This document shows, in pieces, positions 32,827-42,901 of a stretch of DNA of 44,664 nt. Source of the DNA: Sphingomonas sp. (GTDB lineage: Bacteria > Pseudomonadota > Alphaproteobacteria > Sphingomonadales > Sphingomonadaceae); the NCBI GenBank assembly GCA_025981625.1, contig JAICXF010000008.1, positions 1-44,664 of the forward strand, given 5' to 3'. The notes under the pieces were generated by a model. It saw only the letters and a program-made list of their open reading frames with translations, made no database searches and was not told the origin of the DNA. Each line of letters begins with the position of its first letter. The first letter of the stretch is position 1. The position numbers and the translations under genes were made by a program.

Positions 32827-34311
32827 ATGAAACTTCGGTCATTCGTGGCTGCCCTGGCCATAATGGGCTTCAGGGCTGCAATTGCCGCGCCGATCCTCGC
32901 GCCGCCGGCCACACTCGGGCCCGACGTTCAGCCGTTCGTTCACATCCCGGCTGGAAAGATCGCGATCAAGCACCTGCGGATCATCGACGGAACCGGCGCC
33001 GCGCCGATGGCGGACGCGACATTGCTGATCGACGGCGCGAAGATCGGCGCCGTGCTGCCCGCCGGTGCACCTGTGCCCGCGGGCTATCGAGTGCTCGATG
33101 GCACAGGCGAGACGGCGCTCCCGGGCCTCGTCGGCATGCACAACCACATGTATTATATCGCTCGGCCGAACGTCGATGCTTCGGGGCACTCGGACGATCC
33201 GGCATTGCTTCCGCAAATGACGTTCAGCGCCCCGCGCCTCTATCTCGCCAACGGCGTGACGACGATGCGCACGACGGGCAGCGTCGAGCCGTACGCGGAC
33301 CTCAATGTGAAGGCGGAGATCGATGCGGGCCTCATGGCCGGGCCGCACATGGACGTGACCGCCCCTTATCTCGAAGGTCCGGGAAGCCGCTTCATTCAGA
33401 TGCACCGGCTGCGCGATGCCGCCGATGCGCGGCAGACGGTGGCGTTCTGGGCCGAGCAGGGTGCAACCTCGTTCAAGGCCTACATGAATATCACGCGCGC
33501 CGAGCTCAAGGCTGCGATCGGCGAAGCGCACCGGCGGCATTTGAAAATCACGGGTCATTTGTGCTCGGTCACCTATCCTGAAGCCGCCGCGCTCGGCATC
33601 GACGATCTCGAGCACGGTTTCTTCGTCAACACCCAGCTCGATCCGGGGAAGCAGGCGGACAAATGCTCCGCGGGGGCGGGAATCCCGACGCTCCTCGCGA
33701 TGAAGCCGGGCGGCCCGGAAGCGAATGCGCTGATCAAGCTATTGGTCGATCGTCATGTCGCCGTGACCTCGACGCTGCCCGTTTTCGCAACGTTCGTTCC
33801 GATGCACGAGCCATTAGTCCCGAAGGTAATGGCGGTGCTCAGTCCCGAGGCCCGCAATGATTACCTGTACCTGCGCAACTTACTGGTAGCACGCGGCTCG
33901 AGTGAGCGCGGCAAGGCGCTTGCAGAGGCCTACAAGAACGACACGGGGCTGGAGCACCAGTTCGTTGCTTCGGGTGGCTTGCTGCTCGCCGGGCCCGACC
34001 CGACGGGCAATGGCGGAGTCATTCCCGGCTTCGGCGACCAGCGCGGGATCGAGCTGCTGGTCCAGGACGACGGTTTCTCCGCGCCTGAAGCGGTCAAAAT
34101 CGCGACACTGAACGGCGCGACCTATCTCGGCCTCGCCAACCGCATCGGCTCGATCGCGCCAGGCAAGGACGCCGACCTGTTCATCGTCAAAGGCAATCCG
34201 GCCACCAACATCAGCGACGTCGAGAATGTGATCGTCGTGTTCAAGGACGGTGTCGGATACGACAGCGCGAAGCTGATCGACAGCGTGCGCGGACGCTACG
34301 GCGAATATTGA
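32827..34311 (+). CDS. Exported amidohydrolase
   Basis: A 494-residue metal-dependent hydrolase with a signal peptide (MKLRSFVAALAIMGFRAAIA). The metal site is visible as the HxH of GMHNHMYY, a possible carbamylated lysine in TSFKAYM, histidines in ITGHLCS and LEHGFF, and the aspartate in LLAGPDPTG; the C-terminal GKDADLFIVKGNPATNI is typical. The family includes imidazolonepropionase-like and prolidase-like enzymes; the substrate is unknown. The start follows GGGGAGAGAAAC. The stop overlaps the convergent metallo-beta-lactamase gene by 16 bp. Confidence 0.9.
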   Translation: MKLRSFVAALAIMGFRAAIAAPILAPPATLGPDVQPFVHIPAGKIAIKHLRIIDGTGAAPMADATLLIDGAKIGAVLPAGAPVPAGYRVLDGTGETALPGLVGMHNHMYYIARPNVDASGHSDDPALLPQMTFSAPRLYLANGVTTMRTTGSVEPYADLNVKAEIDAGLMAGPHMDVTAPYLEGPGSRFIQMHRLRDAADARQTVAFWAEQGATSFKAYMNITRAELKAAIGEAHRRHLKITGHLCSVTYPEAAALGIDDLEHGFFVNTQLDPGKQADKCSAGAGIPTLLAMKPGGPEANALIKLLVDRHVAVTSTLPVFATFVPMHEPLVPKVMAVLSPEARNDYLYLRNLLVARGSSERGKALAEAYKNDTGLEHQFVASGGLLLAGPDPTGNGGVIPGFGDQRGIELLVQDDGFSAPEAVKIATLNGATYLGLANRIGSIAPGKDADLFIVKGNPATNISDVENVIVVFKDGVGYDSAKLIDSVRGRYGEY

Positions 34312-35384
34312 CGCGGCGACTTCGGCTCCGCTGTAGCGCCGGGGCAGCGACGAAGCGTTCCAGCGTCGAGGCAATAGCGATCAAGATCATCGGGAGCAAA
34401 GACGCTACCCGTGAAGGACCGTCGCACGCCGTTCAGGTAAGTCGAATGCGGAGCTTCGTCGCCCGGATCGTAATGATAAAGCACCACTGACCTGACGTGG
34501 GCGTCAGAGGCGAGTTGGCCAATTTCGCCGGTGTCCAAATGCTCTGAAATAAAGTGCGCGCGGAAGCCGCGTGTGCGCTCGGCTGTCCAATGGTTTCGCG
34601 CCGCCATCCTGCCGACAAACTTGTCTCGATCGGCGGCGTCCAACGCATCGGCCTCCGCAACGAGTACATCCGCTCCTTGCGCGAGCCGTGTCACAGCATC
34701 GCTTGGTCCGGTGTCACCGGTCAAGACGATGCTGCCATGAGGCGTATCGATGCGATAGGCGTATGACTTGAACGTCTTTCGCTGCAACGGCGTCATCAAT
34801 GCGTAATGCGAATTCTCGGCAGCGGTGACGCGGATTTTGTCATCCTCGTAGATCAGTCCGTCGTGATCGATCTCGTGCGCTTTGAACGGACTGAGCAATT
34901 GCCCGCGACTCATCCGGTACGTTCCGGGATTCTCCACCGCGAATGGGCGCGCTGCGACCGTAATGAAGCGGAACGCTGCATCCACGAGCTCTCTCGTTTG
35001 CGGCGGTCCATAGATATCGATCGAACCGGACGCTCCGCTCAGGTTGAGCAGGAAGAAATCGTCGCCCATCACGTCGGCGAGTCCGAGGTCATGATCCGAA
35101 TGGAGATGAGTGAGGAAAATCGTCCCTATCTGTTGCGGGTCTATGTCGGCCTTTTGCATCCGTTGCATGGTCCCGATCCCGCAGTCGATCAGGTAGCTAC
35201 GGCCGTCGACGATGATCAATGTCGATGGTTCGGACCGATCACGACGCAATGGTGGCCCGCCCGCCGTTCCGAGGAAGAGGAGCTCTGTGCGGTTGCTCGC
35301 GCTTTCGGGCTGCGCTGTGGCGATGGAGGGAACCGAGCAGGCCGCCATGAAAGCGGTCAACGCAAGCAAGGAACGGATCTGCAT
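34296..35384 (-). CDS. Exported metallo-beta-lactamase-fold hydrolase
   Basis: A 362-residue protein with an N-terminal signal (MQIRSLLALTAFMAACSVPS; either cleaved near ATAQ or lipidated at the Cys). The metal-binding motif is THLHSDHDLGLADV, followed by ENSHYAL, LTGDTGPSDA and ISEHLDTGEIG. It resembles the RNase Z/arylsulfatase AtsA-like branch. The substrate is unknown. It may share a setting with the neighbouring exported amidohydrolase. Confidence 0.85.
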   Translation of the reverse strand: MQIRSLLALTAFMAACSVPSIATAQPESASNRTELLFLGTAGGPPLRRDRSEPSTLIIVDGRSYLIDCGIGTMQRMQKADIDPQQIGTIFLTHLHSDHDLGLADVMGDDFFLLNLSGASGSIDIYGPPQTRELVDAAFRFITVAARPFAVENPGTYRMSRGQLLSPFKAHEIDHDGLIYEDDKIRVTAAENSHYALMTPLQRKTFKSYAYRIDTPHGSIVLTGDTGPSDAVTRLAQGADVLVAEADALDAADRDKFVGRMAARNHWTAERTRGFRAHFISEHLDTGEIGQLASDAHVRSVVLYHYDPGDEAPHSTYLNGVRRSFTGSVFAPDDLDRYCLDAGTLRRCPGATAEPKSPRQYSP

Positions 35385-35502
35385 CTGAGCTGCCACAGGG
35401 GCACTTTAACCGACTGCCAAGCCCTCAACAACGTGTAGCGGCCGGACGGCTCGACAGCGCGAATCCCATCCGTGGCGTTAAGGGTCGCCTTGGCGGATAA
35501 AG

Positions 35503-35958
35503 CTAGTGCAGGTCGCCGCTTAGCTTGACGCTCAGCGCTTCCGCCTCGGCGGGCGCTCGGCAGGCGATGAAGATGGTGTCGTCGCCGCAGATGGTCCCGA
35601 CGATCTCCGGAAGCTCGGACTGATCGAGGACGACGCCGACGAGGTGGGCCGATCCGGGCGGGGTTTTGATGACCACCAGGTTGGAGGCGATCTCGATCGA
35701 GCGAACCCAGTCACGAAAGACGGCTGCGAGGCGCGGGCCGGGACGGCTTCGAACCTCGTCCGAAAGTGAATAGCTGAGCTGGCCGTTGCGGCGGACCTTG
35801 AGCGCGCCGATCTGGTCGAGGTCGCGCGAGATCGTCGCCTGCGTGGCAGCGAAGCCGAGGGAACCTAATCGCTCCGCAAGCTCTTCCTGACTGGCGACGG
35901 GATTGGCGCGAATGAGGTCCGCGATCGCTCGCTGTCGTCGTTCCTTGAGGCCAGTCAT
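35503..35958 (-). CDS. argR: Arginine repressor ArgR
   Basis: A 151-residue regulator. The N-terminal winged helix is clear (TGLKERRQRAIADLIRANPV, ATQATISRDLDQIGALKV). The C-terminal arginine-binding and oligomerisation domain has GSAHLVGVVLDQ and VGTICGDDTIFIA. The ATG at 35958 matches the family start; the longer frame to 36033 would cover the operators. It is divergent from argC, with two ArgR boxes between the genes, so it likely represses both itself and argCJBF when arginine is plentiful. Confidence 0.93.
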   Translation of the reverse strand: MTGLKERRQRAIADLIRANPVASQEELAERLGSLGFAATQATISRDLDQIGALKVRRNGQLSYSLSDEVRSRPGPRLAAVFRDWVRSIEIASNLVVIKTPPGSAHLVGVVLDQSELPEIVGTICGDDTIFIACRAPAEAEALSVKLSGDLH

Positions 35959-35960
35959 GC

Positions 35961-35972
35961 GCATGAATATGC
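35961..35972. promoter_or_regulatory. argR box: ArgR box 1
   Basis: GCAT-gaat-ATGC, an inverted repeat with 4-bp arms and AT-rich centre, just upstream of the argR start. Its centre is 20 bp from box 2, close to the two-turn spacing of paired ARG boxes bound by one ArgR hexamer. Confidence 0.65.
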
Positions 35973-35978
35973 ACACAC

Positions 35979-35994
35979 TTGCATAAAAATGCAA
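35979..35994. promoter_or_regulatory. argR box: ArgR box 2
   Basis: TTGCAT-aaaa-ATGCAA, a perfect 6-bp-arm palindrome of the size and AT content of ARG boxes, in the 58-bp gap between the divergent argR and argC starts. Confidence 0.75.
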
Positions 35995-36016
35995 TATGCG
36001 GGATAGGGCGCATCCC

Positions 36017-37024
36017 ATGATTCGGACAGCCATTCTCGGAGCCTCCGGCTACGTCGGCGGCGAGCTGCTGCGGCTGATCGCCGTGCATCCCGAACTCACG
36101 CCCGCGAAGCTGTTTGGCGACAGCAAGGCGGGGCAGGTGCTTGGCGCGGTGCACCCGCACCTCGCCGCTGCCTATCCGCAAGCTGCGATCGAGCGGTTCG
36201 ACGACGGTGCGCTCGAAGGCGTGGGCCTCGTCTTCGCGGCACTTCCCCACGGGCACAGCCAGCGGCTCGCGTCGACTATCCTCGACAGGGGCATTCCGTT
36301 CGTCGATCTCGGCGCCGACTTCCGGCTCGACGATGCGGCCAGTTACGAGCGCTGGTACGGACATGAGCACGAGGCTCCCGCGCTTCTCGGCCAATTCGTT
36401 TACGGCATTCCGGAGCTCAACCGCGAGGCGATCAGGACGGCTAAGGCGGTTGCGGCTGCCGGCTGCTACGCGACCGCCGCCATTCTGGCGCTCAAGCCGC
36501 TGGTCGACGTGGGCCTTGTGAACCCCGACAGCCTCATCGTGGATGCCGCCTCCGGCGTCAGCGGCGCCGGGCGCGAGGCCAAGGAGGCGACCGGCTTCAG
36601 CACGGTGGACGGCAGCTTTTCCGCTTACGGCCTCCTCAGCCACCGCCACACGGCCGAAATGGAAATGGCCATTGGCGGCAACGTGCTGTTCACGCCGCAC
36701 CTGGTGCCGATGACTCGCGGCATTCTCGCCACCTGCTACGGCGAGGCGACGGGCGCGGGCGACCCGCTTTCGGTGCTGCGTGAGGGTTACGCGGGCGAGC
36801 CGTTCGTCCATGTCACCGACCAGCCGCCCGCGACCAAGTGGCTGACCGGCTCCAACGGAGTGCAGCTGACCGCGCGCTACGACGAGCGGACGGGGCGGGT
36901 GCTGGCGCTCTGCGCGCTCGACAATCTCGGCAAGGGCGCCGCCGGGCAGATGATCCAGTGCGCCAACCTCATGCTCGGTTTCGACGAGACCGCCGGGCTG
37001 ACGACGATCGGAGTGTATCCATGA
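36017..37024 (+). CDS. argC: N-acetyl-gamma-glutamyl-phosphate reductase
   Basis: A 335-residue NADPH enzyme for the third step of arginine synthesis. The nucleotide-binding loop is GASGYVGGELLRL and the catalytic cysteine is in AAGCYATAAILALKPL. The ATG at 36017 is used; an earlier in-frame ATG at 35996 abuts ArgR box 2. The stop overlaps the argJ start (ATGA). Confidence 0.96.
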   Translation: MIRTAILGASGYVGGELLRLIAVHPELTPAKLFGDSKAGQVLGAVHPHLAAAYPQAAIERFDDGALEGVGLVFAALPHGHSQRLASTILDRGIPFVDLGADFRLDDAASYERWYGHEHEAPALLGQFVYGIPELNREAIRTAKAVAAAGCYATAAILALKPLVDVGLVNPDSLIVDAASGVSGAGREAKEATGFSTVDGSFSAYGLLSHRHTAEMEMAIGGNVLFTPHLVPMTRGILATCYGEATGAGDPLSVLREGYAGEPFVHVTDQPPATKWLTGSNGVQLTARYDERTGRVLALCALDNLGKGAAGQMIQCANLMLGFDETAGLTTIGVYP

Positions 37025-38181
37025 GCGTGACCGCGGCCCAGGGCTTCCTCGCGTCCGGCTGCCATGCCGGGATCAAGCGGCGCAAGTTCGACATGGCGAT
37101 GATCGCCACCGATGACGGCCGTCCGATGCCTTGCGCCGCGGTATTCACCCAGAACAAGTTCGTCGCTCCGCCGGTGGAGTTCGACCGCGCAACCCTGGCG
37201 GCGAACGGCGGCAACGCGGCTGCGGTCATCGTCAATTCGGGCAACGCCAATGCGGGGACGGGCGCGGCCGGATACAAAGATGCCGAACGGATGGCTGCGG
37301 CGACTGGCGAAGCGCTCCAGATCGCCAGCTCCGACGTGCTGGTCTGCTCCACCGGCATCATCGGCACCCCGCTGCCGATGGAGCCGATCCTGGCGGCCAC
37401 GCCGAAGCTTGCGAAGAAGCTGTCAGTGGACGGCGCGCATGACGCGGCCAGGGGCATTCTGACCACCGATCACGAGGCCAAGGAAGTCGTAGTCCAGGGT
37501 TCCACCTTCACTCTGGGCGGCATGGCCAAGGGGTGCGGCATGATCGCGCCGAACATGGCGACCATGCTCGCCTTCCTGACCACCGATGCCGACGTTCCGC
37601 GCTCGGTGATGCAGAAGGCGCTCAAGGCCGCGTCCGATGCCAGCTTCAACACGCTCAACGTGGACGGCGCGATGTCGACCAACGACACGGCGATGCTGCT
37701 CGCGTCGGGGAAGCGCGGGAAGGCGGACCATGACGAGTTCGCCAACGCCGTGCTCGCCGCCTGCCGCGACCTGACGCTGAAGATGGCACGCGATGCCGAA
37801 GGAATGACCCGGATGGCGCACCTGACCGTGAGCGGCGCCCACAGCAACGAGCAGGCGCGGGTCGCGGCCAAGGCGATCGTCGAGAACAATCTGGTGAAGT
37901 GCAGCTGGTACGGCGGCGATCCTTATTGGGGGCGGCTGATGGCCGCGGCCGGCTCGACCGGCGTGGATCTCGATGTCGAAAAGTCGCGCGTCAGCTACGG
38001 CGGGATCACCGTCGCGAAGGGCGGCGTCGGCTGCGACCACGATGGCGAGGCGCTGGTCGAGCACATGCTTGGCGACGAGGTCGAAATCGAAGTCCATCTC
38101 GGCGCTGGCCACGGCACGGCGACGATGATCGGGATCGACCTTGGGCCGGGCTACATCAAGGAAAATAGCAAGACGTCATGA
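37021..38181 (+). CDS. argJ: Bifunctional glutamate N-acetyltransferase / amino-acid acetyltransferase
   Basis: A 386-residue Ntn-fold enzyme that recycles the acetyl group from N-acetylornithine to glutamate. The self-cleavage site lies in APNMATMLAFLTTDA, with the Thr becoming the nucleophile; the loop before it reads KGCGM where KGSGM is more usual. The start overlaps argC, and the stop overlaps argB (ATGA). Its presence implies the economical, cyclic arginine pathway. Confidence 0.95.
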   Translation: MSVTAAQGFLASGCHAGIKRRKFDMAMIATDDGRPMPCAAVFTQNKFVAPPVEFDRATLAANGGNAAAVIVNSGNANAGTGAAGYKDAERMAAATGEALQIASSDVLVCSTGIIGTPLPMEPILAATPKLAKKLSVDGAHDAARGILTTDHEAKEVVVQGSTFTLGGMAKGCGMIAPNMATMLAFLTTDADVPRSVMQKALKAASDASFNTLNVDGAMSTNDTAMLLASGKRGKADHDEFANAVLAACRDLTLKMARDAEGMTRMAHLTVSGAHSNEQARVAAKAIVENNLVKCSWYGGDPYWGRLMAAAGSTGVDLDVEKSRVSYGGITVAKGGVGCDHDGEALVEHMLGDEVEIEVHLGAGHGTATMIGIDLGPGYIKENSKTS

Positions 38182-39056
38182 AGCTGGTTCTGCTTCCATC
38201 CGAAATCGCTCGCGTGCTGGTCGAAGCACTGCCGTACATTCGTCAGTGGGCCGGCAAGTCCGTCGTCGTGAAGCTCGGCGGCGCGGCGATCGACAAGGAT
38301 TCCGATCTCGCACTTGCCCAGGACGTGCTCCTGCTGCGGAGCGTCGGCGTGCGCTGTGTGCTTGTCCACGGTGGCGGCCCGCAGGTCGACACCATGCTGC
38401 GCCGCGTCGGCAAGGAGCCGGAGTTCAAGGACGGCCTCCGCGTCACCGACGAAGAGACCCTGGAAATCGTGCGCATGGTCCTGGTCGGCAAGATCAACCG
38501 CGACCTGGTCTCCACGATCAACAGCCAGGCAGGGGATGAACCGGTAGCGGTGGGCGTGTCCGGCGAGGACGCCGGCCTGTTGACGGTAACGCCTGCCGAC
38601 CCGTCACTCGGCTTCGTCGGCAATGTCACCTCGGTGCGCGCCGATCGGTTGCACCAATTGCTCGACAACGGTCTGACGCCGGTCATTTCGACCATCGGCG
38701 CCGATGCCACTGGCCAGCCATTCAATATCAACGCCGACGAGGCGGCGCGCGCGAGTGCCGTTGCGATGAACGCGGAGAAGATCGTCTATTTGACCGCGGT
38801 CCCAGGTTTGCTCGAAGATCCGAATGACGAAAGCAGCCTGATCCCGCGACTAACCTCCGCCGAGCTGCGCAAGCGCCTCGATCATGAAAGCGTGGGGAAA
38901 GGCATGATCCCCAAGCTCAAGGCCTGCGCCGACGCCGTCGACCAGGGCGTCGCTTTCGCGCACATCATCGACGGCCGGGTGCACCACTCGCTGCTCATCG
39001 AGCTTCTCACCGATCACGGCGTCGGGACGATGATCCGCAAGGAGAAGAGCTGGTGA
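38178..39056 (+). CDS. argB: Acetylglutamate kinase
   Basis: A 292-residue amino-acid kinase. The phosphate and substrate loops are VVVKLGGAAI and LVHGGGPQVDTML, with FNINADEAARA near the ATP site. The extended N-terminal helix (LLPSEIARVLVEALPYIRQW) is the feature that lets arginine-sensitive kinases form feedback-inhibited hexamers. The stop overlaps the argF start. Confidence 0.96.
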   Translation: MKLVLLPSEIARVLVEALPYIRQWAGKSVVVKLGGAAIDKDSDLALAQDVLLLRSVGVRCVLVHGGGPQVDTMLRRVGKEPEFKDGLRVTDEETLEIVRMVLVGKINRDLVSTINSQAGDEPVAVGVSGEDAGLLTVTPADPSLGFVGNVTSVRADRLHQLLDNGLTPVISTIGADATGQPFNINADEAARASAVAMNAEKIVYLTAVPGLLEDPNDESSLIPRLTSAELRKRLDHESVGKGMIPKLKACADAVDQGVAFAHIIDGRVHHSLLIELLTDHGVGTMIRKEKSW

Positions 39057-39904
39057 GGCACCTGCTGTCGATCCGCGATCTTACCTCCGCCGACCTCGAG
39101 TGGATCCTGGCCGCTTCCGAGCAGCCGGCGCCGCGGCTGCTGCACGACAAGGGCGTCGCGCTCTACTTCGAGAAGCCAAGCTCGCGCACCCGCAACTCGA
39201 TGGAAATGGCGACGGCGCAGCTTGGCGGACATCCGGTCTATATCCAGCCGGCCGAGCTGGGCTTCGGCACCCGCGAAAGCGTGCCCGACGTGACCCACAC
39301 GCTCGCCTGCTATCATGCGATCATCGCCGGCCGGGTGTTCGATCACGGGCTGCTCGAGGAAATGGCGCGGGTGAACGCGGTGCCGGTGGTCAACATGCTG
39401 TCGGGCACCGATCATCCGCTTCAGGCGCTCGCCGACCTGCTCACGGTGAAACAGCTGCTGGGGAAGGTCGAAGGCGCCAAGATCGCCTTTATCGGTGAGG
39501 GCAACAACGTGTCACGCTCGCTCGCCGAAGCCTGCGCGCTGGCGGGCGCCGAGCTCACGATTGCGAGCCCGCAGGGTTACGGCCTGGGCAATGCCCCGGA
39601 TGTTCGGCAGGTCATCGATCCGGCCGAGGCGGCCGAAGGCGCGGACATCGTCTACACGGACGTCTGGGTCTCGATGGGCGGCGAGGAGAGCGAGGAACGG
39701 CGCGCGGCCTTCGAGCCATATCAGGTCGACGAAGCGCTGATGGCGCTCGCGCCCAACGCCCATTTCCTCCACTGCCTGCCCGCGCGGCGCGGCGAGGAGG
39801 TGACGGCGCCGGTCATCGATGGGCCGCGCTCGGCGGTGTGGCGGCAGGCCGAAAACCGGATGCACACCGCGCGCGGGGCGATGCTCTGGCTGCTGGCAAA
39901 ATAG
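39053..39904 (+). CDS. argF: Ornithine carbamoyltransferase
   Basis: A 283-residue transferase that makes citrulline from ornithine and carbamoyl phosphate. The carbamoyl-phosphate motif is EKPSSRTRNSME (STRTR is more common), followed by HPLQALADL and the ornithine-binding HCLPARRGEEV. It is slightly short for the family. The GTG at 39053 overlaps the argB stop. No argD is in this operon, so the acetylornithine aminotransferase must be encoded elsewhere. Confidence 0.95.
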   Translation: MRHLLSIRDLTSADLEWILAASEQPAPRLLHDKGVALYFEKPSSRTRNSMEMATAQLGGHPVYIQPAELGFGTRESVPDVTHTLACYHAIIAGRVFDHGLLEEMARVNAVPVVNMLSGTDHPLQALADLLTVKQLLGKVEGAKIAFIGEGNNVSRSLAEACALAGAELTIASPQGYGLGNAPDVRQVIDPAEAAEGADIVYTDVWVSMGGEESEERRAAFEPYQVDEALMALAPNAHFLHCLPARRGEEVTAPVIDGPRSAVWRQAENRMHTARGAMLWLLAK

Positions 39905-39917
39905 GGTTTCGCCTGTC

Positions 39918-39935
39918 ACAGCCGAAGGCGGCTGT
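39918..39935 (+). terminator. Hairpin after argF
   Basis: ACAGCCG and CGGCTGT form a perfect 7-bp stem with loop AAGG, 13 bp after the argF stop, followed by only two T residues (TTTGG context). It is a plausible end of the argCJBF operon. No ArgR-like palindrome is seen between here and argG. Confidence 0.5.
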
Positions 39936-40035
39936 TTGGCGGGGCGAGGGAATTCGGATCGACGCACGGCGGACCGCTTAAGGTCACACCAAAAGCGCCG
40001 CTCTCCGTGACTTTAGTGACGATAAGACTGGAACC

Positions 40036-41265
<1,230 letters not shown>

Positions 41266-41267
41266 GC

Positions 41268-41341
41268 CATCCCGGCCTTGAGCCGGGACCCGCCTTCCCT
41301 TGCTACGTTGGGAAGGCAGGCCCCGGATCAAGTCCTGGTGA
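41268..41341. repeat. Palindromic repeat between argG and argH, entering argH
   Basis: Arms 41268-41299 and 41310-41341 form an imperfect inverted repeat (CCCGGCCTTGAGCCGGGA against the complement of CCCCGGATCAAGTCC) with the inner palindrome TTCCC/GGGAA and a 10-bp loop. This is a familiar interspersed repeat type in sphingomonads. The argH stop codon lies in the loop and the right arm is translated as the ArgH tail. RNA from both convergent genes would fold here. Confidence 0.85.
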
Positions 41342-42736
41342 CGAGTCGAGCTGTGCCTTGGCAGCCGCAATCTGCTCCCGAACCCGCTCCGGCGCCGTCC
41401 CGCCGTAGCTGGTGCGGCTGCGCACCGAGGCATCGACGCTGAGGACGTCGTAGACGCGGCCGTCGATCCGCTGGTCGATCCGCTGGAGCGCCTTCAGCGG
41501 CAGGTCGGCCAACTCGCACCCGCGTTCCTCCGCCGCCTTCACCGCGCGGCCGGTGATGTGGTGCGCCTCGCGGAACGGGACGTCGGCCTCGCGCACCAGC
41601 CAGTCGGCAAGGTCGGTCGCGGTCGAATAGCCCTGCGCCGCCGCCGCGCGCATCCGCTCGGGCACGAACTCGACCGTCTCGACCATCCCGGCGAGCGCTT
41701 CGAGCGACAGCATCAGCAGGTCGCGCGCTTCGAACACCGGCTCCTTGTCGTCCTGCATGTCCTTCGAATAAGCGAGTGCCAGGCCCTTCATCGTCACCAT
41801 CAGCGAGGTGAGCGCGCCGACGATGCGCCCGCTGTGCCCGCGCACCAGCTCGGCGGCGTCGGGGTTGCGCTTCTGCGGCATGATCGACGAGCCGGTCGAG
41901 AACTCGTCCGACAGCTTGATGAATCCGAACGGCGCGCTGGCCCAGATGATCAGCTCTTCGGCCAGTCGCGACAGGTGCAGGCTGCACTGGGCGGCAGCGA
42001 CGAGATAATCGAGCGCGAAGTCGCGATCGGAGACGCTGTCGAGGCTGTTCGCACTGGGTCGATCGAAGCCGAGCGCATCGGCTGTCGCGTGCCGGTCGAC
42101 GGCGAATCCGGTGCCAGCGAGCGCGGCGGCCCCAAGCGGGCTCTCGTTCATCCGCGCCCGAGCGTCGGTGAAGCGGGAGAGGTCGCGGCGCAGCATCGCG
42201 TAATAAGCCATCAGATGATGGCCGAGCGTCACCGGCTGCGCCACCTGCAAATGCGTGAAACCCGGCATCACCGTTTCGGCATGCTCATCAGCCCGCTCGA
42301 TGAGCACACGCTGCAGCGCGCGGACGGCATCCACGGCCTCGTCGCACGCACCGCGCACCCACAGCCGGAAATCGGTCGCGACCTGGTCGTAACGCGAGCG
42401 CGCGGAGTGCAACCGCCCCGCCGCCGGCCCGATCAGCTCGCCTAGCTGATGCTCCACGGTCATGTGGATGTCTTCGAGCTCGAGCCGCTCGGGCACGCCG
42501 TCGCGCTCATATTCGGCCGCGATCCGCTCCAGTCCCTCGAGGATCGCCGCCGCGTCCGCTTCGGCGATGATCCGCTGGTCGCGCAGCATCGCCGCATGCG
42601 CCTTCGACGCAGCAATGTCTTCCCGCCACAACCTCTTGTCGAAGCCGATCGAGGCGTTGATGCGAGTCATCAGCTCGGCCGGTCCGCTTCCGAACCGCCC
42701 GCCCCAGATTCTCTGCTTGGGGGTGTCGCCTGACAT
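41303..42736 (-). CDS. argH: Argininosuccinate lyase
   Basis: A 477-residue fumarase-superfamily enzyme that splits argininosuccinate into arginine and fumarate. Signatures are [23 protein letters not shown] and [17 protein letters not shown]. The ATG at 42736 gives the family start ([13 protein letters not shown]). The enzyme normally ends near [11 protein letters not shown]; here a further tail [14 protein letters not shown] is encoded by the palindromic repeat, which also supplies the stop. The tail is unlikely to affect the active site. Confidence 0.96.
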   Translation of the reverse strand: MSGDTPKQRIWGGRFGSGPAELMTRINASIGFDKRLWREDIAASKAHAAMLRDQRIIAEADAAAILEGLERIAAEYERDGVPERLELEDIHMTVEHQLGELIGPAAGRLHSARSRYDQVATDFRLWVRGACDEAVDAVRALQRVLIERADEHAETVMPGFTHLQVAQPVTLGHHLMAYYAMLRRDLSRFTDARARMNESPLGAAALAGTGFAVDRHATADALGFDRPSANSLDSVSDRDFALDYLVAAAQCSLHLSRLAEELIIWASAPFGFIKLSDEFSTGSSIMPQKRNPDAAELVRGHSGRIVGALTSLMVTMKGLALAYSKDMQDDKEPVFEARDLLMLSLEALAGMVETVEFVPERMRAAAAQGYSTATDLADWLVREADVPFREAHHITGRAVKAAEERGCELADLPLKALQRIDQRIDGRVYDVLSVDASVRSRTSYGGTAPERVREQIAAAKAQLDSSPGLDPGPAFPT

Positions 42737-42901
42737 CGGCGCCGCGTTGCCATGCGCAAGGGTGGGGGTCAAACGGCGGCCATCGACTGTCGCCGTGCCT
42801 GCGGCGCAGCGCATTGGCCGATGTCGATGATTGTGCCGCCGGACGGAAGCGCGTACCAGCGAGGCCATTATAACGAAAATTTAACAAGAGCGGGAGGCGG
42901 C

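Noticed and set aside
39936..40035. ArgR box upstream of argG
   Set aside because: GTGAC/GTGAC motifs near 40009 are direct rather than inverted repeats and do not match the boxes at argC.
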